64,000 nt of DNA from Janibacter sp. A1S7 (GTDB lineage: Bacteria > Actinomycetota > Actinomycetes > Actinomycetales > Dermatophilaceae), in assembly GCF_037198315.1 (NCBI RefSeq), contig NZ_CP144913.1, positions 1,178,001 to 1,242,000 on the forward strand, in the 5' to 3' direction. The notes below the pieces were generated by a model. The model had not been told where the DNA came from. It saw only the letters and a program-made list of their open reading frames with translations, and did no database searches. The position numbers were made by a program, and so were the translations under genes. Positions 8,943 through 18,673 of this stretch are shown one piece after another. How positions within the stretch are numbered: position 1 is the stretch's first letter; each line of letters starts with the position of its first letter.

Positions 8943-9692
8943 ATGGGCTTCACCGACACGCTCGGCCTCGGGCGGAGCAAGGGCAAGCATGGCTCCCGGG
9001 ACAGCCGCCCGGCCCTCGAGCAGGCCCGCGACCCGCAGGAGCAGGCCGGTGCCAACGGCGCGGTCGTCCATCTCGTGCAGCAGCTGCTCGACGTCGGCAT
9101 CGAGGGATGCGGTCGCTTCGACTCGGCCGTCGCGGTCGGTGACGCCGCCCTGCTGAAGTCCGGCGGCAACGCCGAGCGGGCCATCGACCGGATCGTCGCC
9201 GACCACATCAAGCTCGCCGGTGCCAGCGGTTTCATCACCAATCTCGGCGGCTTCGCCACGATGGTCGTCGCGCTCCCGGCCAACGTCTTCGGCTTCTACG
9301 TCCTCGCCACGCGCATGGCCGCGGCCGTCGCCCACGTGCGCGGCCATGACCTGGCCCGCGGCGAGGTGCGCTCGGCCGCCCTGCTCAGCCTCGTCGGCGC
9401 CGACGCGCAGGACCTGCTGGCCAAGGCCGGGATGGCCGTCCCGAGCGGCCGCCTGGCCGGCTTCGCGTCGCAGCAGCTGTCCGGCCCGGCGCTGATGATG
9501 GTCAACAAGGCCGTCGGCTTCCGCATCCTCAGCCGGACGGGCAGGGGGGTCTTCGCCCGGTTCGGCAAGGCCGTGCCGCTCGTCGGCGGTGCCGTCGGTG
9601 CGGGGATGGACGTGTGGCTGCTCAAGCAGCTCGCCGACCACGTGCGTGAGGAGTTCCCGCCCGCCGACGAGGGACGCGCCGTGACCGGCTGA
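8943..9692 (+). CDS. EcsC family protein
   Basis: A 249-residue EcsC-family protein. Features seen are an N-terminal charged region, the conserved helix GAVVHLVQQLLDVGIEGCGRF at about residues 39-59, the hydrophobic segment FITNLGGFATMVVALPANVFGFYVL around 99-123, and a C-terminal glycine-rich helix (VPLVGGAVGAGMDVWLLKQLADHV). EcsC of Bacillus is encoded with an ABC exporter, but no transporter is near here and the function is unknown. The ATG has AAAGGA about 9 nt upstream. It is divergent from the polymerase gene across 111 bp and is followed 39 bp later by a YkvA-type gene. Confidence 0.8.
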   Translation: MGFTDTLGLGRSKGKHGSRDSRPALEQARDPQEQAGANGAVVHLVQQLLDVGIEGCGRFDSAVAVGDAALLKSGGNAERAIDRIVADHIKLAGASGFITNLGGFATMVVALPANVFGFYVLATRMAAAVAHVRGHDLARGEVRSAALLSLVGADAQDLLAKAGMAVPSGRLAGFASQQLSGPALMMVNKAVGFRILSRTGRGVFARFGKAVPLVGGAVGAGMDVWLLKQLADHVREEFPPADEGRAVTG

Positions 9693-9731
9693 GGAGTAGC
9701 CTGCTGGTGTCCGCCACCCGGAGGTGACCCG

Positions 9732-10145
9732 ATGCCCGTCGGCCCCAGCACGTACCGAGCTGCCCGCCTCGCCCACGCCCTGCGCGAGGCATCCGCGACC
9801 CCGGGAGCCCCGAGCCTGTGGGCGCGGATGCGCGCCGTCCCACGGATGGTCCGGGCCGTGCGGTCGGGGCAGTACACCGGCCTGACCTCGACGCGGCTGA
9901 TGATGCTGCTCGCCGGGATCGGGTACGTCGTCTCGCCGATCGACCTCGTCCCCGAGGGCCTCCTGCTCGTGGTCGGCCTCGTCGACGACGTCCTCGTCAT
10001 CGGGTGGGTTGCCACCGTGCTCCTGCGCGAGACGGAGGACTTCATCGTCTGGGAGCGGGACGCCGCCGCGTGGGCGGCACAGCACGGCCGGGATCACGCC
10101 GACCGTGGGGCGCGGACGGTGCCCTCCTACGTCGTCCCGGACTGA
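9732..10145 (+). CDS. YkvA family protein (DUF1232)
   Basis: A 137-residue small membrane protein. The DUF1232 signature is plain: GIGYVVSPIDLVPEG followed by LVDDVLVIGWV. Two hydrophobic helices span about residues 58-100, flanked by a basic N-terminus (RMRAVPRMVRAVRSGQY) and a charged C-terminus. The function of the family is unknown. The ATG follows GGAGGTGA with short spacing, and a TAGCCT (9697-9702) about 30 bp upstream could be its own -10. Confidence 0.8.
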   Translation: MPVGPSTYRAARLAHALREASATPGAPSLWARMRAVPRMVRAVRSGQYTGLTSTRLMMLLAGIGYVVSPIDLVPEGLLLVVGLVDDVLVIGWVATVLLRETEDFIVWERDAAAWAAQHGRDHADRGARTVPSYVVPD

Positions 10146-10236
10146 CCGGCTCCACAGCCGGAGCGACCGCCGGCGCTCATCCACAGGCGGCGAAGGGGGC
10201 CTGCCCCCGGCTGGTGCTCCGCGGCAGATTCGGGGC

Positions 10237-11376
10237 ATGACAACGACAGTTCGCCCCCGTGACCCTGCCGAGCTCGCCGTGCTGCTCCCGTACCAACTCG
10301 GTTACCACCCCGGACCCTCGGTCGTCGTGACCGTCCTGCACGACAAGCGGCTGGGGCTCGTCCAGCGCCATGACCTACACACCGACCCTGACGAGTGCCG
10401 TGACGCTGCCCGGCAGGCGATGGCGATCGTCGCCCGCGAGGCGGCGACCGCGGTGATCGTCATCGCCCACGAGGACGGTGTCGGGGACTCGGACCCCTTG
10501 TCGGAGGCCATGCTCGAGGCCGCTGTGGCAGAAGGACTCCACGTCCACGAGCGGGTCGTGGTGCGTGACGGCCGGTGGTACTCGCCCGACTGCCGGCAGA
10601 GCTGCTGCCCCGAGGGCGGGCAGCCCCTCCCGCGGCCGGAGGACGTGCCGGCGATCGCGGCCTTCGTCCACGCCGGTGTCGCGCCCCTGCCCAGCCGCGA
10701 GGCGATCGTCGCGGGAGTGCTGCCCGAGCGGGACGAGGAGCGGGCCCGCTCCGTCAGCCTGCGCCTTGCCTCGCTCGGGTACACCGGCAGCACGCAGATT
10801 TTCGGTGGTGGGCCGACCCGTCCCCCGGTGCACTGGCTGGACCGGGGCGAGGACGTCCTCGCGTGGTGGACCCTGCTTCTCGACCCGCGTCCGGACGCCA
10901 TGGCCGTCGAGCTGTTCGGTGACGAGGCGCTGGCGTGGCTGGCGGCCTCGCTCCACGACGTGATCTGGCGGGACGCCCTCATGGGCATCCTGTGCCCGGG
11001 AGCGATGCCGATGGCCGAGAGCGTGGGTCCGGAGACCGACGCCGCGATGCTCGCCGCGCGGTGGTGCCCGTGGCTCACCGACGACGACGGGCCGGACGCC
11101 TCGCCCCAGCAGTGGCACGAGGAGGTGCTCGCCGTGCGCTCACGTCTGATCGAGCTGACCCGACTGCTGCCGTCGGGGGCGACGCCGCCGGTCCTGACCC
11201 TGGTCGCCCACCTCGCCTGGTGGGTGGGGGACGGGACGATCGCCGGCATCTGCCTGCAGCGGGCGCTCGAGATCGACCCGGACCACCGCCTCGCCGAACT
11301 GATGCTGCGTCTGCTCTCCGCAGGGGTGCGGCCCTGGGACCGACCCGGCGGCCCGGTCGCGGGGGAGGCCGCCTGA
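10237..11376 (+). CDS. DUF4192 domain-containing protein
   Basis: A 379-residue soluble protein of the actinobacterial DUF4192 family. Its N-terminus PAELAVLLPYQLGYHPGPSVVV is the family hallmark. A cluster DCRQSCCPEGG near residue 120 holds three cysteines that might bind a metal. The C-terminal part ends in a helical repeat-like segment (LVAHLAWWVGDGTIAGICLQ), where family members often carry tetratricopeptide-like helices. Function unknown. ATG 10237 is chosen over longer in-frame starts, which run into the preceding YkvA gene; CAGATT lies 6 nt before it, so a leaderless transcript is possible. Confidence 0.8.
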   Translation: MTTTVRPRDPAELAVLLPYQLGYHPGPSVVVTVLHDKRLGLVQRHDLHTDPDECRDAARQAMAIVAREAATAVIVIAHEDGVGDSDPLSEAMLEAAVAEGLHVHERVVVRDGRWYSPDCRQSCCPEGGQPLPRPEDVPAIAAFVHAGVAPLPSREAIVAGVLPERDEERARSVSLRLASLGYTGSTQIFGGGPTRPPVHWLDRGEDVLAWWTLLLDPRPDAMAVELFGDEALAWLAASLHDVIWRDALMGILCPGAMPMAESVGPETDAAMLAARWCPWLTDDDGPDASPQQWHEEVLAVRSRLIELTRLLPSGATPPVLTLVAHLAWWVGDGTIAGICLQRALEIDPDHRLAELMLRLLSAGVRPWDRPGGPVAGEAA

Positions 11377-11435
11377 GGGTCCGGTGTGCGGACCCCACTC
11401 GATCCTCGTCGCCTCAATGGCTATGGTTGGGGACA

Positions 11436-11550
11436 GGTCATGAGTGCCAGCGTCAAGCCCCGGCTTGCTGGCCGGCAACCCTCCTCGCGACGGGGTGCCC
11501 CGGGTGATGACCAGGCTGCACCGTGGGGGTGTGGCAAGGCGAGCCCCGGG
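11436..11550 (+). ncRNA. SAM-IV-type riboswitch upstream of metX
   Basis: The leader has the conserved SAM-IV core: P1 pairs GGTCAT (11436-11441) with ATGACC (11507-11512). GAGTGCCAGCG and TCAAGCCCCGGCTTGCTGG follow in order, then CCGGCAACCCTCC, and GGTGCCCCGGGTGATGACC closes the core. The additional downstream helix typical of SAM-IV would lie at about 11513-11550. The GGGAG ribosome site of metX (11548-11552) sits at the 3' edge, so control of translation initiation is plausible. S-adenosylmethionine would repress metX. Assigned from remembered consensus; a covariance search would be decisive. Confidence 0.88.
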
Positions 11551-11560
11551 AGTCCTCGAC

Positions 11561-12703
11561 ATGAGCGTGACCACCAGGCCCCCGACGTCCTCGGGTTCCT
11601 GGCGAGACGGAGACCACCCCGGCCGCCGGAAGTTCGTCACCATCGGTGACCTCGACCTCGAGTCCGGCGACCGGTTGCCCGATGTGGTCCTCGCCTACGA
11701 GACGTGGGGTCGACTCAACGAGGCCCGCGACAACGCGATCCTCGTCGAGCACGCCCTCACCGGAGACAGCCACGTCGTCGGGCCGGCCGGTCCCGGCCAC
11801 CCGACGGCCGGCTGGTGGCCCGACCTCATCGGCTCCGGTGCGCCACTGGACACCGACGAGCTCTTCGTGGTCGCGATCAATGTCCTCGGTGGGTGCCAGG
11901 GCAGCACCGGCCCCGGCGCCCCGGCCGCCGACGGTCGGGCGTGGGGGAGCCGATTCCCCCGGGTGAGCATCCGCGACCAGGTCAGCGCCGAGGCGAGACT
12001 GGCCGACGAGCTGGGTATCCGGACGTGGCACACCGTCATCGGTGGGTCCATGGGCGGCATGCGCACCCTCGAGTGGGTCGCGAGCTATCCCGACCGCGTC
12101 GCCACCGCGGTGGCACTGGCGACGAGCGGCTACGCGACGGCCGAGCAGATCGGCTGGAGCCAGGCGCAGATCCTCGCGATCCGCAACGACCCGTGGTTCG
12201 CGGGCGGCGACTACTACGACCAGCCGCAGGGGCCCGAGGTCGGCCTGGGCATCGCCCGGCGCATCGCGCACATCACCTACCGCAGCGAGCCCGAGCTGCA
12301 CCAGCGCTTCGACCGCGACGTGCGGGACGAGCCCGCCGGGGACAACGGTCGACCGCGCTACGCCGTCGAGAGCTACCTCGACCACCACGGCGGCAAGCTC
12401 GCCGGTCGCTTCGACGCCAACTCCTACGCCGTGCTGTCCGAGGCGATGAACTCCCACGACCTCGCCCGCGGACGCGAGGATCTGCGCGAGGCCCTCGCCC
12501 CCTTCGCCGGCCGTCTGATCGTGGCCCCGGTCGACTCCGACCGGCTCTACCCGCCGCGCCTGTCCGAGGAACTCGCCGAGGCCAAGCCGGGCGCCGAGCT
12601 GGTGACGATCACCTCCGTGGTGGGCCATGACGGGTTCCTCACGGAGGTGGACCAGGTTGCCGACCTGCTGCGGTCCGTCGTGGTCGCGCCAGGCAGGCGC
12701 TGA
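11561..12703 (+). CDS. metX: Homoserine O-acetyltransferase MetX
   Basis: A 380-residue alpha/beta-hydrolase-fold transferase that acetylates L-homoserine with acetyl-CoA in methionine synthesis. The nucleophile elbow GGSMGGMR puts Ser at 163; the other triad members appear as Asp327 (VDSDRLYPP) and His356 (GHDGF). The family signature GGCQGSTGP is at about residue 108. ATG 11561 is preferred to an upstream in-frame ATG at 11444, because the latter lies inside the riboswitch core while 11561 follows GGGAG by 8 nt. The usual partner metY (O-acetylhomoserine sulfhydrylase) is not adjacent: upstream is a DUF4192 gene, downstream a stress protein. Confidence 0.93.
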   Translation: MSVTTRPPTSSGSWRDGDHPGRRKFVTIGDLDLESGDRLPDVVLAYETWGRLNEARDNAILVEHALTGDSHVVGPAGPGHPTAGWWPDLIGSGAPLDTDELFVVAINVLGGCQGSTGPGAPAADGRAWGSRFPRVSIRDQVSAEARLADELGIRTWHTVIGGSMGGMRTLEWVASYPDRVATAVALATSGYATAEQIGWSQAQILAIRNDPWFAGGDYYDQPQGPEVGLGIARRIAHITYRSEPELHQRFDRDVRDEPAGDNGRPRYAVESYLDHHGGKLAGRFDANSYAVLSEAMNSHDLARGREDLREALAPFAGRLIVAPVDSDRLYPPRLSEELAEAKPGAELVTITSVVGHDGFLTEVDQVADLLRSVVVAPGRR

Positions 12704-12737
12704 CCCCACGCAACCGATCGTCGCCACGCCATTGCCC

Positions 12738-12755
12738 GCGTGAGACAGGTCACGC
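12738..12755. promoter_or_regulatory. CRP/GlxR-like palindrome upstream of the universal stress gene
   Basis: GCGTGA (12738-12743), a 6-bp spacer and TCACGC (12750-12755) form a perfect dyad matching the TGTGA-N6-TCACA architecture of CRP/FNR-family sites, with C/G in place of T/A at the outer bases. A TAGCGT (-10-like, preceded by TG) lies at 12766-12771, so the site would overlap the promoter of the following gene. Confidence 0.45.
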
Positions 12756-12815
12756 AGTGGCGGTGTAGCGTTCGGCCAAGATCTCCCATCAGCGAGTTGT
12801 CCCGAGGAGCAGAAG

Positions 12816-13217
12816 ATGATCGTCGTCGGATACGTGTCGACCAAGGAGGGCGAGGCCGCGCTCGAGCGAGCCTTCGAGGAGTGCAAGCTGCGCAATGAGC
12901 CGCTCACCGTCATCCACTCCGATCGCGGCGGTGCCGGTCTCAGCGGCGACGCGGCCCGCAAGAACGACAGCGACCTGCGCCGTGTCGGGGCCCGCCTCGA
13001 GGACGCCGACGTCAAGGGTGAGGTCCGCGGGCTCGTGCGTGGCAAGGAGCCGGCCGAGGACCTCATCGCCGTTGCCGAGGAGACCGACGCATCGCTGATC
13101 ATCATCGGCCTGCGTCGCCGCACGCCCGTCGGCAAGCTGATCCTCGGCTCCAACGCGCAGCGTGTCCTGCTCGACGCGCCGTGCGACGTGCTCGCCGTGA
13201 AGGCGGCCGCCCGCTGA
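12816..13217 (+). CDS. Universal stress protein (UspA family)
   Basis: A 133-residue single-domain Usp. It begins with the beta strand MIVVGYVST and has the C-terminal nucleotide-binding signature IIIGLRRRTPVGKLILGSNAQRVLL (residues about 94-118; GxxxxxxxGxxxxGS pattern), so it is probably of the ATP-binding class. Usp proteins help survival in starvation, hypoxia or stress. GAGGAG 9-12 nt before ATG 12816 supports the start. A CRP-like dyad precedes the promoter and a strong hairpin terminator follows, so it is likely transcribed alone. Confidence 0.88.
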   Translation: MIVVGYVSTKEGEAALERAFEECKLRNEPLTVIHSDRGGAGLSGDAARKNDSDLRRVGARLEDADVKGEVRGLVRGKEPAEDLIAVAEETDASLIIIGLRRRTPVGKLILGSNAQRVLLDAPCDVLAVKAAAR

Positions 13218-13233
13218 GCGATGGACTCCACCC

Positions 13234-13270
13234 CGGCCGGGGCGCTTCCCCGCGGGAGGCGCCCCGGCCG
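13234..13270 (+). terminator. Hairpin terminator after the universal stress gene
   Basis: CGGCCGGGGCGC (13234-13245) pairs perfectly with GCGCCCCGGCCG (13259-13270), a 12-bp GC stem with a 13-nt loop, 17 bp beyond the stop codon. There is no T-run, as is common in high-GC actinobacteria. Confidence 0.65.
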
Positions 13271-13320
13271 CATATGCCCTCGGGGCGACCCTCGTGTACA
13301 CCTTCACGGGGGCGACGTTT

Positions 13321-13326
13321 TATAAT
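13321..13326 (+). promoter_or_regulatory. Consensus -10 element of the sigma factor gene
   Basis: A perfect TATAAT, rare in DNA this GC-rich, lies about 100 bp before the sigma factor start codon. No good TTGACA is seen 16-18 bp upstream (ACACCT at the expected place), so recognition may rely mainly on the -10. The resulting leader would be about 95 nt. Confidence 0.6.
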
Positions 13327-13427
13327 GGTGACCGAGCCCAACGCACAGCGTCCGGGCAAGTCGGGACACCGGGGACACGCCACCTCCGAAGTGCCCCGGC
13401 GGAATCCGCCGTGACGAAAGGTTGTTG

Positions 13428-15098
<1,671 letters not shown>

Positions 15099-15105
15099 GC
15101 ACCAC

Positions 15106-15153
15106 CACGACGAAGGGGGTGTCCACCGCGATGGTGGACCCCCCTTCGTCGTG
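15106..15153. terminator. Bidirectional terminator between sigA and the transglutaminase gene
   Basis: Arms 15106-15127 and 15133-15153 form a long stem with a 5-nt loop (GCGAT); the inner part GTCCACC/GGTGGAC and the outer CACGACGAAGGGGG/CCCCCCTTCGTCGTG pair almost perfectly. It sits between two convergent genes and serves both. Both arms carry the over-represented motif CGAAGGGGG. Confidence 0.85.
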
Positions 15154-15170
15154 CCCGGAGATCTCGTGGC

Positions 15171-17465
15171 TCAGCGCCGGCGGGCCGCCTCGGCCAGTCG
15201 CTGCGGCAGCGACAGCCAGGCCTCGACACCGGCGCGGGGCCACAGGCTCGCCTTCAGGCGTGAGCTCGTCATCCGTTGCCCGCGGACCTCCCCGACGATC
15301 GCGGAGACCTCTGCGCGGATGTCGGGCAGCTGCTGGTCGGGACGACCGTAGCGCGCCCGCTCCACGGTCAGCACGACGTGGTCGAGCTGCTCACGGGTCG
15401 GCTCGTCGAGGTAGCCGTGACGGCTGACCCAGTCACCGACGCGGTGTGGTGTGGCCCCCACGGGCGGGCGCAGACCCAGGTCGGCGAGCCGCTCGAGCAG
15501 GTCCTGCCACTCCGTCTCGATCCGGGCCGCGGCGTCGTCGGCCGTGGCACGGTCGCGTCGGCGCGCCACCCACGCGCTGACCGGCATGAGACCCAGGGCG
15601 GCCACGACGAGCAGGAGGCCGAGCAGCCACGTGCGCCACGGGAAGGTCTCCGCCTCGCCGGGCTGGTCGGTCGCGGTCGGGTCCTGCGGCGTCGGTGACG
15701 CCTGCGTCGTCGTGGTGGTCGCGCTCTCGCTCGTGGTCGTCGATTCGTCCGTGGGCTCGACTCCGTCACGCTCGATGGCGATGGAGTACGACGGCACGCT
15801 CGCGGCGCGGGCACCCGGGGTCGGCTCGAAGCGCGTCCACCCGACTCCCGGGAAGTACAGCTCCGGCCAGGCGTGGGCGTCGCTCGCGCGGATCACGCGC
15901 TCGTCGGTGCCCGACGCCGTGCCGGACAGGAAACCGACGACCACCCGGGCGGGAATGCCGTGGGCCCGTGCGAGCAGGGTCATGGTCGAGGCGAACTGCT
16001 GGCAGTAGCCGACCTTCGTCTCGAGGAAGGACAGGATCGGGTCGTCGGGGGATCCCGGGGGGTCGGGGATCTCCAGGTCGTACGTGAACTGCGACCCGCG
16101 CAGGTACTCCTGGAACGCCTGGGCCGCTCCCAGGTCGTCGGCATCCTCCGGGACGAGAGAGAGGGCCAGCTCGTGGATCGCCTCGGCCGACGCGGGGTCG
16201 AGCGCGAGGTTCTCATCGGTGTACGCACCGGCGTCGGCCGAGGACTGCGACCCGCCCGTGCCGAAGTCCTCCTCCTGCGGGTCCAGCTCGACGTAGGTGC
16301 TCGAATAGCTGCTCGGGGTGCGTTGGACCCGGGCGGTCCCGTCGGTGCCGAGCGCCCACGGGATGCCACCGACGTCGACCGTGGTGGGGTGGCGCGGCAG
16401 CGCGATCTGCGGGGCGGCCACACCGTTGGCCCCGACGGTGATGGTGCGGTCCTCCCGGGAGATGCTGTCGTCGGCGGCGGGGGCCGGGGCAGGCAGCCGG
16501 AAGCCCGCGCGCGGCGGGAGCGCGTCCGAGCGCATCCGCCCGAAGCCGTCCTCGAAGTCCGTGACCACAGCGATCCGCAACGGTTCCGGCGTCGGGTCGT
16601 CGGTCGTGTACCGCAGCACCGGTTCCTCGCTCGGCGAGGTGAGGCTGCGCTTGAGGTCGAGCTCGGTCGACAGGCGGATGCCGTCGGTGGAGCGGGCCGA
16701 TCCGGCACCTCCCGCTCCGAGCCCGTCGAGGACGTAGCGCGTGGGCAGGTGGGGCAGGGCCGCCGGGATCAGCACGGCGCCGGCAAGGCAGACCGCGGTC
16801 AGCTGAACGGCCTGCCACCGCGACGATCGTTCGGCGACGTCCGCCACGTCCGAGCCACCTGTCATGCGCGGGACGGCCGTCGTCCACTCCCGCAGCTCCC
16901 GGTCGGACTGGAGGGCCACCATCGCCAACCACAGCACGGCACCCACGGCGAACCAGCCCCAGGGCAGGGCGCCGCCGGAGTTGGCCGCGGAGACGAGGAA
17001 GAGGGAGAGCAGCGGGAGCCCCGCGACCGAGGGTGCCGCGGCCGTCGCTGCCGACATGTCGACGGCCAGCCCGACGACGACGACGATGATGACGAGCATC
17101 ACGGTCACCCCGGGACTCTCCGGGGCGGGGGCCGCGTAGGTGGTGATCGTCTCCCGGGCGTCGTGCACGTAGTTGAGCAGACGCGGCACCGTCCTGGCGG
17201 TCGGCACGGCCCCGTAGACGGTGGTTCCACCGAGCTGGGTGGCCAGGACGTACGTCGTCCCCACCAGGAGTTGACCGAGGATGGTCACCCCGGCCCGTCG
17301 CGTGAGCCGACGCAGCACGATGCCGGTGACCGTGACGAGGAGGACACCGAGCACTGCTGGCGGCAGCCACGCGGAGTCCCTGAAGAATGCCGTCAGCGGC
17401 ATCGCGACGACGATGGTGGCCATGGCCGCGAGCGACGCGGCGACACCGTGCGTCTGCGAGGTCAT
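15171..17465 (-). CDS. Transglutaminase-like membrane protein (TgpA family, DUF3488/DUF4129 ends)
   Basis: A 764-residue membrane protein. The first ~230 residues hold about six hydrophobic helices. A large exported domain follows, including a transglutaminase/protease-like fold with catalytic Cys488 (VGYCQQF) and His531 (DAHAWPELYF). The position where Asp is usual reads FEPTPG, so Glu replaces Asp. A further transmembrane helix lies near residue 625 (WLLGLLLVVAALGLMPVSAW), with a cytoplasmic tail after it. The role is unproven; the MoxR-DUF58-transglutaminase trio is widespread and is thought to act on cell-surface proteins. Start ATG 17465 overlaps the DUF58 stop by 4 bp (ATGA), indicating one operon. 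Confidence 0.85.
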   Translation of the reverse strand: MTSQTHGVAASLAAMATIVVAMPLTAFFRDSAWLPPAVLGVLLVTVTGIVLRRLTRRAGVTILGQLLVGTTYVLATQLGGTTVYGAVPTARTVPRLLNYVHDARETITTYAAPAPESPGVTVMLVIIVVVVGLAVDMSAATAAAPSVAGLPLLSLFLVSAANSGGALPWGWFAVGAVLWLAMVALQSDRELREWTTAVPRMTGGSDVADVAERSSRWQAVQLTAVCLAGAVLIPAALPHLPTRYVLDGLGAGGAGSARSTDGIRLSTELDLKRSLTSPSEEPVLRYTTDDPTPEPLRIAVVTDFEDGFGRMRSDALPPRAGFRLPAPAPAADDSISREDRTITVGANGVAAPQIALPRHPTTVDVGGIPWALGTDGTARVQRTPSSYSSTYVELDPQEEDFGTGGSQSSADAGAYTDENLALDPASAEAIHELALSLVPEDADDLGAAQAFQEYLRGSQFTYDLEIPDPPGSPDDPILSFLETKVGYCQQFASTMTLLARAHGIPARVVVGFLSGTASGTDERVIRASDAHAWPELYFPGVGWTRFEPTPGARAASVPSYSIAIERDGVEPTDESTTTSESATTTTTQASPTPQDPTATDQPGEAETFPWRTWLLGLLLVVAALGLMPVSAWVARRRDRATADDAAARIETEWQDLLERLADLGLRPPVGATPHRVGDWVSRHGYLDEPTREQLDHVVLTVERARYGRPDQQLPDIRAEVSAIVGEVRGQRMTSSRLKASLWPRAGVEAWLSLPQRLAEAARRR

Positions 17466-18670
17466 CGGTGCGCCGCCCGTCCGACCACCAGCTGCTCCCA
17501 CAGCCGGGGGAGCTGGTCACCGGGGTGCACGACCGAGCTGTGCCATCCGCCGAGGGCCAGCCGCTGCGCGGTCAGGTCGGCGGCGTCGGTGCTGCCCGAA
17601 CCGAAACCACCCCGGTCGACGACCAGGGCCAGCCCGTGCGCGGCGCGTGCGGCACACAGCTCGGCGTCCTCCTGGGTGAGCGCGCCGATGACGCAGACGA
17701 CGATCCCACCACCGTGCTGGGCGAAGTCCTCGAGCGCCTCGACCATGTGCTGCGCCGATGTCCGCTCTGCCGGCTGCACGGCGGCCAGCCGGTCGAGGGC
17801 GAGGTCGAGGTTCTCCAGCGGGACGGCTCGCCCGCCCTCGTCGGAGGCGAGGTGCAGGTGGACCTCGAAGCGCTCCCCGAGCAGCAGCGCCGTGATGGAC
17901 GCGGCGGCGGTGACGGACCACTCGAAGGAACCTCCGTTGCCGGTCCCGGCGTGCACGCAGGCGCGGTCGTCGAGGACGACCAGGGCGCGACGCCGGGTGG
18001 GCTCCTCGTCCTGTCGCACCATCGTCTCCCCGGTGCGGGCGGTGGAGCGCCAGTGGATGCGACGCAGGTCGTCGCCGATCCGGTACTCGCGCACCCCGAA
18101 GTCGTCCTCGCCGTGCAGCGCCATCCGCGGTGACGACGCCGACTCACCGCCGCTGCCTCCGGGCACGCCCAGGACGGGGAGCAGGGGCAGGGTGCGCGGC
18201 AGGACGACGAGCGCGTCGTGGCCCGGGACGGCGACCGAGCGGGTGGTCAGGCCGAAGGGGTCGCTCACGCGCACGGACAGCGGTCCGATGGTGTGGTGGC
18301 CGCGCACGTGGGAGCGCACCCGGTAGTGCAGCGCGCGCTCCTCGTCCCGCCGCAGCCGGGGGATCAGCAGGTGCGGCCGGTCGCCCAGGGCGTACGCCAG
18401 ACCCTCCTCGGCACGCAGCAGGGGGGAGGTGGTCCGGCCGGTGTTGCGGACCGTGAGCGTGACGTCGGCGTGCCCGTCGATCGGGACGCGGGCGGGGGAG
18501 AGGGAGCGGCCCGCCTCGAGCGAGACGGGGCGTCGGGTCAGGAGGGAGGCCAGCAGGAGCAGGACGACGAGCAGGGCCCCGATCCTCGTCAGGTCGTGCA
18601 GCCCGAGGGCCATGCCGCAGAGGGCGATGAGCGCCCCCGCCCCGACGAAGACGCGTCCACGGAGGGTCAT
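17462..18670 (-). CDS. DUF58 domain-containing protein
   Basis: A 402-residue protein with two N-terminal hydrophobic helices (residues about 8-45), then a beta-rich region, and the DUF58 signature VREYRIGDDLRRIHWRSTARTGE around residues 205-230. The C-terminal part resembles a von Willebrand factor A-like fold. DUF58 proteins are regular partners of MoxR AAA+ ATPases, which may help assemble or activate them. It starts 3 bp after the moxR stop and overlaps the transglutaminase gene start by 4 bp. Confidence 0.88.
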   Translation of the reverse strand: MTLRGRVFVGAGALIALCGMALGLHDLTRIGALLVVLLLLASLLTRRPVSLEAGRSLSPARVPIDGHADVTLTVRNTGRTTSPLLRAEEGLAYALGDRPHLLIPRLRRDEERALHYRVRSHVRGHHTIGPLSVRVSDPFGLTTRSVAVPGHDALVVLPRTLPLLPVLGVPGGSGGESASSPRMALHGEDDFGVREYRIGDDLRRIHWRSTARTGETMVRQDEEPTRRRALVVLDDRACVHAGTGNGGSFEWSVTAAASITALLLGERFEVHLHLASDEGGRAVPLENLDLALDRLAAVQPAERTSAQHMVEALEDFAQHGGGIVVCVIGALTQEDAELCAARAAHGLALVVDRGGFGSGSTDAADLTAQRLALGGWHSSVVHPGDQLPRLWEQLVVGRAAHR

Positions 18671-18673
18671 CGG

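Noticed and set aside
11444..11560. Longer N-terminus for MetX from ATG 11444
   Set aside because: That start lies in the conserved riboswitch core; the added residues are unlike any MetX N-terminus, and ATG 11561 has a good ribosome site.
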